DNA from: Yponomeuta sedellus
Lineage: Eukaryota; Arthropoda; Insecta; Lepidoptera; Yponomeutidae
Direction of reading: 5' to 3'
DNA length: 64,000 bases
Assembly: GCA_934045075.1 (NCBI GenBank)
Contig: OW203731.1
Span: 14,021,062 to 14,085,061, forward strand
Shown: positions 57,101 to 64,000 of the stretch, piece by piece
Layout of the letters: the number at the start of each line of letters is the position of its first letter
Position numbering within the stretch: position 1 is the stretch's first letter
Notes under the pieces: model-generated
The model's database searches: none
Told to the model about the DNA's origin: nothing
What the model saw: only the letters and a program-made list of their open reading frames with translations
Translations under genes and position numbers: made by a program

Positions 57101-57322
57101 ATATGCCCTCTAAAAGTGTCAACAAGTATAATCCTATTTTGTATGAGTATAAAATGCAATTTAGGACAAATTGCACTTTGTCGCGCAATTTTTAACACAA
57201 TAACGTCTGAGGAGAGGGGCGGTTATCTCGTAAACTAGTGGTTTATAGGTTTTTGGTTTGTTTCAGACACCTGGACCGAGGCCCCAAAGAAGAGCAAGAA
57301 AAAGGTGCGCAAGGACCAGTGA
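54110..57322 (+). CDS. Lysine-rich single-pass membrane protein, 5 exons (LYRIC/metadherin-like architecture)
   Basis: Exons 54110-54301, 54472-54942, 55589-55723, 56687-56795 and 57267-57322 join in phase to 320 aa. A transmembrane helix (VAAVAVVLICAALVFIFGF) spans residues about 16-35, with a short N-terminal tail before it and no cleavable signal. Everything after is a charged, low-complexity KEKE-type tail (KSPAKEKKDVKEAEKPKPA) with DFDDGLWEEV at about 110 and an acidic helix EADRALQAQIEEVQRILKE. The end is DTWTEAPKKSKKKVRKDQ. One short TM helix, a lysine-rich cytosolic tail and Trp-centred motifs near the C-terminus recall metadherin/LYRIC, an ER and nuclear-envelope protein. Similarity is architectural only, so I leave it unnamed. 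The 3' UTR may run to the AATAAA at 60674. Confidence 0.8.
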
Positions 57323-60300
57323 GGGGTGAGTCCCGGGGCCAGTCCTCGCATGTCTCTAGCTCAATACCACCACATCACTGACAAATCTACCACTGGAAAT
57401 GTAAACTACGGCCAAAACAAAGGTAAAATTTTTGTAGCTTTACAGCTAAAGAATTTTTTCTTCTACTGTTAATACTGTGTAAAAACAAAGTCAACTTAGT
57501 TACACCATTTATAATTCCAAGACTGGCTGGACCGATCTTTGGAATCTCTGATTTGTTGGATACGTCTTCGCCTCGAGTTATAAAATCGGAGAAATTCACG
57601 AAATAGCAATTATTTTCTCAATTAAATGGAATTTTGTATTTTTCGTTTTCAAATTCTTTATATAGAATGACTTATACTATTTTTATTTTGAATGCACTAA
57701 CCCGTGCTAAGGACAATTTTAAAAACCTATTTTAACCGTGCCGGGATTCGAACCCGCGACCACTGGCTATCCGTGCCAGCGCTCTTTCCAACTGAGCTAA
57801 TGGGCGACTCACCGGCATCAGTGAAATTTCGAACCTCTTTACACTATTCTCTGTATTACGTACAGGCATGGGTGGAATTTTTAGCCTCTAAATAGGTTTT
57901 TAAAATAGAATGACTTGTTTGATGACACCTCGAGAACGTAAAATTGATTGATTCTGAGGTGGTAGGAAGTTCACCGGCACAGCTAGCTAATCTTGACTAA
58001 AAAATCATGTTCTTTATCTTGAAAATTTACCTCTACTCAACACTCTGATTCCTAGAGCTTTTTTTGGTGTTCCATCAGAGGGATCTTAGGCTGGTATTAG
58101 AGAAGTCCTCAAACACAGATCTGTGCTAAAGGTAGTTCAAACTTTCAAAGATAGTTCTGTTCTGATAGTTTATAACAGATGTAATGGCTAAGTGTAACCC
58201 AAATATGCCAGCCTGTTTCTAAGGATTGTGAGGAGGGGTGACTATAACTGTTTGAAATATTCTTAAGTAACTACTTTGGTTACGTAAATACCTTTAAAAA
58301 AATTGTGCTAACAATTGTGATCAACACCAGAGACACCTTAAAAATTATGAACGAAAACAAGATAGCGAATTTGCGTTTGAAAATAGTATTTTTCCTGTCA
58401 TATTTCTCGCCTGTAGCTTGTACATTAATATTTTTGAGATACTCTGGTTTATGCAATCTTACAAGATCTTGTGCAGGAGTGGTAGTTTTACAGGGTGTGA
58501 TAAATTATTTATATTAAGTTTTACTATTGTAACGTTTAAAACACATTCAGTCAAGTTTCGTCCATGTTTTTAGTTGCATATTTTATTTTGAATTTAGCTC
58601 ATGTTGACTTGTTTTCATTAAATAATAATTTAATTATCGTTTTCCAGGCATAATATTATATAATGTTTTCTTATTGAAAGAGTGATTACTTATATTATTA
58701 TTTTGCGTGTATGTATGTATTGGGAGATCATTTTAGTGACAACTGGGAATCTGCAATATCTAGTTGGACTCAAGTTGTTGTTTTTTTTAATAAGTTTAAA
58801 ATATTAATTACATATTTAGTGCATTATTTATACACAACTAAGGTGCTCTTTATAATTATATTACCATAGATTCCCTTTCATTCCAAGTTTGAACTAATTT
58901 TCTACTATAATGTTGTCTTCCTCTAACTTGCTTTCTCATACCATTAACTTTGATTTAAGTCTAGCTTCTAAATGACGGTATGACCATGTTAATAAGACCT
59001 GAAATTGGACCAATCAGAGTACACAATATAGATAACAAAGTCTTGCACGGAGGAGAAATTACTAGAACTATTTTGTAGTGCCAACGTGTAACAATTATCA
59101 AATAATCGGATGTTGTGTCCCTTTTTCCTTCATGATTTCTTATTATTTTATCCATGGCTCGTGAACTACATTTTCCGTCCATGTACTTACCAACTTTTTA
59201 TTTCGGATCACGAATGTCTTCTTGATTGCCATCTTAGCTGAACATAAGTGCATTTTATTGTCACATATCTGTGTTATTGAAGTGATAAATTCTATTTATG
59301 ACACTACGAAAATTATACTCGGAAACTGCAATTCCAAATTATAATATATGGATGTGTCGGTTAAGCGCTAAGCTTTAGATACAATCAATAATTCTGTAAA
59401 CTACTTATTAGATGTTCACCTACATATTTTGCTACATCTAACGACAGCTTTTACAAGGCTCTAAATATTGATTAGTGTTTTATTGCAGATTCCTATTTTA
59501 TAAAACCTAGGTTTTAAGTATAATGTAAGGTAGCATTATCATCAAAAATAGCATTATATCAGCGAGAATAAAATTCTAATACATAAACTTACCATTTAAT
59601 TACCTACTCATTTATGTCATTTTTTTTGCCTAGATTTGAGTACGAACTCTGAATACGAATAGACTTGGGCATAACTTTGTTTTAGATATGGAAAGTTAAA
59701 TATACCCTAACTTATTATACTTATGGTAATATTAATGATGTAATAATCTTGATAACACGCATACGGTGTATATTTTGCATATTTTAGGATGATAATAAAA
59801 GCAGATATTCACTCTATATATTCACTAAATAAATAGTACCTACCTTAAATTTTAGATCAAATTTTGAGACGCATTTTGAGAATGCTGTCGTCAATGCCGA
59901 GGTTTACATCGAAGTTCTTGGAGTAATACGGATCTGTCTGGTTATTTCAGTACAAAATACATAATGGCTTTTCTAGTCTACTCTCGTATTTATTAATGAT
60001 GAATGTGCAATTGTCTGCCAATAATTGATAGAGCGTTTCTGGGAATGAAGTCAAATACAAGATTCAATTTATTTTATGTTTTCGTTACTGTCTGGCTTTG
60101 ACTTACATGCGCACTTTGGTTTTATATTGTTTGTAACTAAAATGTAATGACAATAATTTTGCGTGCTTTTATTTATGAAAATATGGCTGACATAAAAAGT
60201 AAGAAATGGTTTTGCAGCACCCTGTAAATAACTGTTTTCTTTACAGACCATTTGCCATTTATACAAGACGGCTGTAATTTCCAACCTACTTGTTTTCAGA

Positions 60301-60949
60301 GAATACTTTTGTTATGTTTACATTATGTTTGAATTTTACAGGAATATACTTAGGCTTAGCATATTTTATTACCTATTCCACTGATTGTTTCGACGAAAGA
60401 AAAAAAATGTGTCTGATATTTTTTCAGTAGTTTATTTATAGATAACGTTTACCTTCGATAGCGTCAGGTGATTATAGATTAGTATATCGTAAATAGGGTA
60501 CATAAAATTAGATTTAAAGATATTTTTGGCTTTCATATTATGTAGTTTTGTAGAATTCCAATCTCGATGTGCGGCCTGCCCTCCCTAGCTCTTGTGGGGC
60601 AAACTTGTATCTTGAGAATGTTATTGTTGTATAGGCTCTAACGAATGAATGTGTAATATATTTTTTTAAAACCAATAAAGGGTGATATTGACATATTGTT
60701 TCAATTACAACTCTGAATAAAATCCTGTACCACAATTTCAATAAGCACTTTAATACTCAAAAACTACTTGTAGATACAATATGAAAATTCATAAAAAATG
60801 CTTTACAAAAACAGAGATTCTTATGATTAATAGTTTGGTTTACTTATAAGCTATGTGCTTGTGCTCGTATTTACTAAAAAGCTTTGTTATCGTTCTATGT
60901 AAATGTTAATGGTTAGATTATATAACATTCAGAAAATCTTGTGGTATAT
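57323..60949. other. Long non-coding stretch, possible 3' UTR of the lysine-rich gene
   Basis: Apart from the SINE at 57674-57904 I find no gene. The AATAAA at 60674-60679 follows about 3.3 kb of AT-rich sequence and could end a long 3' UTR. Small open frames on either strand (for example 58305-58517) show no domain or splice support. Confidence 0.4.
57674..57904 (-). mobile_element. tRNA-derived SINE with 12-bp target duplication
   Basis: ATAGAATGACTT flanks both ends (57662-57673 and 57905-57916). On the minus strand the element has a tRNA-like part (TTAGCTCAGTTGGAAAGAGC, GGTTCGAATCCCGGC). Its tail is GTCCTTAGCACGGGTTAGTG followed by an A-rich tract next to the duplication. The anticodon-type stem CTGGC/GCCAG forms, but the acceptor stem does not, so this is not a tRNA gene. 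Relatives lie at 5418-5470 and 23584-23710. Confidence 0.85.
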
Positions 60950-61325
60950 TATCGTTATCAGCCCTTGTTTGTCCCCACTGCTTGGGCACGGGTCTCTTCC
61001 TGCATCGCAGAAGGGGTTAGGCCATACTCCACCACGGGGGCCAAGTCCGGGTTGGTGGAGGATTGTAAGACAGTGGCGGGCCTTACTGTCAGAAGTTATC
61101 AAGCCGCCCATAAGGCCTCTGACATGGCTTAACGACTGCCATTATATGAAAGCCGGCACCAACGGCTTAACGTGCCTTGCGAAGCACGGAAGCGCTCGGA
61201 AAAACTGCCACTAGCGATAGTCACGGGATGCTCACCCATCCTGTACCTGACCGCGCCTGTTGTTGCTTAACCAAGTGATTGATTCCAATCACTCGGTTCG
61301 CCTAGGCCACGAGCGCTTCTATATA
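60950..61325 (+). repeat. Full-length-looking copy of a dispersed repeat
   Basis: The sequence starts near GCCCTTGTTTGTCCCCACTG and passes GGTCTCTTCCTGCATCGCAG, GGGGGCCAAGTCCGG and AAGGCCTCTGACATGGCTTA. It ends after TTCGCCTAGGCCACGAGC with a TA microsatellite (61320-61333). Partial copies occur at 4060-4190 and around the MULE at 10040-10130 and 10920-10975. The family (SINE or LINE) is unclear. Confidence 0.65.
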
Positions 61326-61329
61326 TATA

Positions 61330-62538
61330 TATTATACTTTGGTATAAAGTAGATTTTACAGATTTTACCACAAGATTTTACAGATTCACGATCATATTTT
61401 TAAAAACACTTCACTCCTCAGAGATAGTTTATTTTGGCCGTCTTTTCCTTGTAAGAACTCCAACACGGACTAGATATTTTAATCTGTGTTTGTCGAGTGT
61501 CGTATAGAATCGCGTTTTTATAAATAAGATCGTAAATATTTTTAAACCATTTTACTACTAAGGCACAGCTTTTGAAGACGTAGTGCCATGGTTAATTAGG
61601 GTCCCATATCTTTTCAATTAGCTTGATAACACCATGATTTAATTTCGTTTATCTACTTCATCTAAAGAGAATGAAATTATGTGAGTTACGTACGCTGGTA
61701 TGCATATGAGAGCGTTGTACATTACGAGTAGACGAAAACACTTAGCTAAATGGCCACGGTCTTTCTTCGCTAATGAAATGGACCATACTAATCTATGCCT
61801 AAACCACATAGCCATCGATCACTATTGCCGATGTCATAAGGGAATATTCACAGGCGTGTTGGTTATTGTAACCGATTACATGATCTCATTCAAGAATAAA
61901 CGTGTTATTGTACGATACAAAACAAATACGGAAATGCATTGTTTAGTTACAGTGCTACACAAGAAATAAGTCTCGCGGATGTACCTGCGCAGATGACCAA
62001 ATTTTGGATGTGCGGCAAGTTGATCGACCAATCAGATACTTAGTTTCATTTTATGGCAGGCCCCGCGCCTTTGTTGCTATTGGTTGATTCAACGTCATCG
62101 ATGCAGGTGACTATTAGTTTGGCAATATTAGCTTGAGCGAAATAGGTAGCGCTACTGCGGCAATCAATTCTGCACCTTAACCGTATCGGTTAAAGATCAT
62201 GTTGAATGTACTTATAGCTTCGGGTACTTTCGTTACACTTCTTCCTAGTCTGCGCGACCGTAGATTCCCGAAGGGACTTTTATGATGTGTAGTACTGTAC
62301 ATCATATTAAGAATCGATGCATCAAACTATGAAGAGAAAAACCCTGCTAGTCTGCATCACATCACCAAGACTTATTCAAGGACAAAGAGTATCAAAACAG
62401 TCAGTCTGGGCATTTCTGGTGGTCGTCCACGAACCCTGAGTTGGCCTTTGCTTGGAATGATGATGGTTCCGACGGATGACGTCAGCGACGGCTTCTCCAA
62501 ATGTTTCTCACACACCAACCCGGGATAGACAGACTCGC
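61330..62538. other. Intergenic; no gene seen
   Basis: Only short open frames occur, none with a recognisable domain or splice pattern. Confidence 0.4.
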
Positions 62539-62539
62539 G

Positions 62540-62603
62540 CCACAATCCCGGTCTCATCCGGTACGCGAGGGTTCTCGCGTACCGGGTGAGACCGGGATTG
62601 TGG
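62540..62603. repeat. 30-bp stem hairpin
   Basis: CCACAATCCCGGTCTCATCC then GGTACGCGAG is mirrored after a four-base GGTT loop, with one mismatch in 30. It is GC-richer than its surroundings. It could be a short inverted-repeat element or the head-to-head remains of one. Confidence 0.85.
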
Positions 62604-62938
62604 AGCGATTCTGTAACTATTTTGCGTGCGGACGATACGGGCTCCTTTGATACTGAAGCAGGTAGTGGTCAGAGCCTTGAGAAACTACAAATATAGTTAT
62701 AATTGTCAGTCACTTACTAGGCGTTCGCGTGGATAGGGGGGAGTCGGGCTCCCCCCAGGTGCTCTAGTGCTCATTTCAGGATGTTGGGTTACTGCATACA
62801 TACACGTACGGGTGGCTTCCTGTTTTCAGGCCCAGACCCTTGAAAAATAACACTTAGGGTACTAAAAAGTTGTAGCTTTTTGAAACAGGGCTAGATGTTC
62901 GCTCATGGATGCACATTGCGACGTCCCGTAGTATGTTT

Positions 62939-63156
62939 CTAGAGCTCGGAGTCACTTTTAGCGCCAGACTTTTTCATCAGTATCTTGTCTAAGGGCGGTG
63001 CGGCGCTCTTACTGCGAGGCTTCCTCCGCGGCCGGCGTCGCAGTTTGCGCAACCGGCCCCCGGTCGCCGCCGGCGCTGGAGCCCTGGCCGCCTTCGCCTC
63101 CACCTCCACTTTGACCCGCGCGAACATATCGTAGTTTGTTATCGCGCACATTTTGC
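62939..63156 (-). CDS. Probable terminal exon of an unknown basic protein
   Basis: On the minus strand a CGAATTCCAG acceptor-like site precedes an open block reading KMCAITNYDMFARVKVEVEA. It continues through KAARAPAPAATGGRLRKL and RRRPRRKPRSKSAAPPLDKI, ending KKSGAKSDSEL and a stop. Codons are GC-rich like the eIF3L exons, unlike nearby DNA. The upstream exons would lie to the right, partly beyond the window. An ATG (63147 region) also allows it to be a short stand-alone frame. I do not recognise the family; the Arg-rich tail suggests nucleic-acid binding or nuclear localisation. Confidence 0.4.
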
Positions 63157-63185
63157 CTGGAATTCGAAAATTATGGCTCTTTATA

Positions 63186-63479
63186 AGGCGCTTCGGGCAG
63201 CTAACTAGCGCCACCAATGGAAAAAATCGTAACTTGTTTTATTATACGTTTTTATCTAAAAATTAACATGAGAAATCTTAACTGTGATATTTTTAGAACC
63301 TACATTCTAGAACCTAGGATCAATAGGCTAGACTTTAATCGATCTTTTCTTCTTGTCCTTGGTTTTTGATTCTAGGTTCTTGACTGTAGGTTCTAAAAAT
63401 AGGTGTCCCAGTTGTTAAGATTTCTCATACAAGTTATGATTTTTCCATTGGTGACGCTAGTTAGCAGCCCGAGACTCCT
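63186..63479. mobile_element. 294-bp foldback MITE
   Basis: Arms of about 110 bp are inverted. The left has AGCTAACTAGCGCCACCAAT and GAGAAATCTTAAC; the right has ATTGGTGACGCTAGTTAGCA and GTTAAGATTTCTC. TTTTTAGAACCTAC and GTAGGTTCTAAAAA form the inner edge. The centre has a second small inverted pair around TCTAGAACCTAGG. It abuts the putative exon at 62939-63156. Confidence 0.8.
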
Positions 63480-64000
63480 TAAGCTGCATTTTCACAATAT
63501 TAGCTGTGATATTAGTAGGCAGTTAGTTTCGTACACCAACCGAATGAGATATCGGTTATTTTCAGTGTTTAATTGGGGTTTTCAGCTTTTGATTCGGGCC
63601 AGCTGATAGGATAACAGGAAGTCGTGCGTGGTACATACCTACATATGCGCTTAACTTTCCGTAGGTTTTGTAATTTATTATGGTTACATTTGCACTTAAA
63701 AATATTGTGCGTAGAATAACTTAAAAAACCTACCAAGTGTAGCCGCCCATCCACACATCTACATTTCATGTTTTCTACGAAAATGTAAAGCGAAGCAGAT
63801 AAATGTGCCTATTTCTGCTCGGTAATAGCTTTTTTAATAACTAGTGCATGTTGTTTAATAGACTTATTATGCAGATCCATGTGTCGAGAAAAAAAACTCC
63901 CGTTTCTAATGTTAAATTCAACAAACCATTGCAGTATTCCTCTCCGCACTCGGTGCACGAAACGATTCTCGTTTCGGTGACGCCCGACCGGTTTTTAGAT
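63480..64000. other. Right edge of window; no gene assigned
   Basis: Nothing recognisable by sequence. If the exon at 62939-63156 is real, this interval is intron of the same gene. Confidence 0.35.

Noticed and set aside
57735..57810. Candidate tRNA gene
   Set aside because: D, anticodon and T arms are partly recognisable but the acceptor arms do not pair, and the unit lies inside a SINE with a target duplication.
58305..58517. 70-codon open frame in the putative long 3' UTR
   Set aside because: AT-rich composition, no domain, no splice support; expected by chance in several kilobases.
1..64000. CRISPR arrays, operons or ribosome binding sites
   Set aside because: The split genes, SINEs and transposons identify a eukaryotic nuclear sequence; direct repeats here lack the regular repeat-spacer pattern.

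Overview
The window reads as one stretch of an insect nuclear genome, most likely a moth or butterfly (Lepidoptera). It has AT-rich intergenic DNA, short GT-AG split exons, tRNA-derived SINEs, RTE-type LINE tails and many inverted-repeat DNA elements. The host genes are conserved animal housekeeping genes. The lepidopteran assignment is an inference from repeat types I recognise, not from a database search.

Host genes, left to right: (1) GRWD1, a WD40 ribosome-biogenesis chaperone, minus strand, seven exons, 544-5790. (2) PTCD1, a mitochondrial pentatricopeptide-repeat protein, plus strand, four exons, 8462-17277, divergent from GRWD1. (3) eIF3 subunit L, minus strand, eleven exons, 17816-29447, convergent with PTCD1. 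(4) Mitochondrial thioredoxin (Trx2/TXN2), plus strand, two exons, 50648-51173, convergent with (5) a single-exon C7orf50/WKF-domain nucleolar-type protein, minus strand, 51278-51991. (6) A lysine-rich single-pass membrane protein, plus strand, five exons, 54110-57322. A probable terminal exon of an unknown minus-strand gene lies at 62939-63156. Several encode translation or ribosome functions, but animal gene order gives no operon logic, so that theme may be chance.

The rest is dominated by mobile DNA. The 29.8-50 kb interval is a transposon-rich block. It holds a decayed THAP-like locus and a composite hAT-type insertion (31288-36169, perfect 8-bp target duplication). That insertion contains a 692-bp direct repeat and a broken RAG1-related Transib transposase whose terminal repeats start with CACGGTG. 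Further right are a mariner remnant, a foldback element with a perfect 8-bp target duplication (37704-39450), an apparently intact DIRS-like tyrosine-recombinase retrotransposon with inverted termini and an internal complementary region (39892-45082), nested MITEs, a second THAP relic and a PIF/Harbinger fragment. Host introns carry a MULE derivative (10138-10911), an 1.9-kb near-perfect palindrome (11766-13663), a tandem array capped by an inverted copy (25051-26796), LTR fragments, and SINEs with 12-bp target duplications. A Helitron helicase remnant sits at 52660-52858.

Most exon boundaries were set by hand from reading frame, splice signals and family homology. All family names come from recognised motifs, not from searches.
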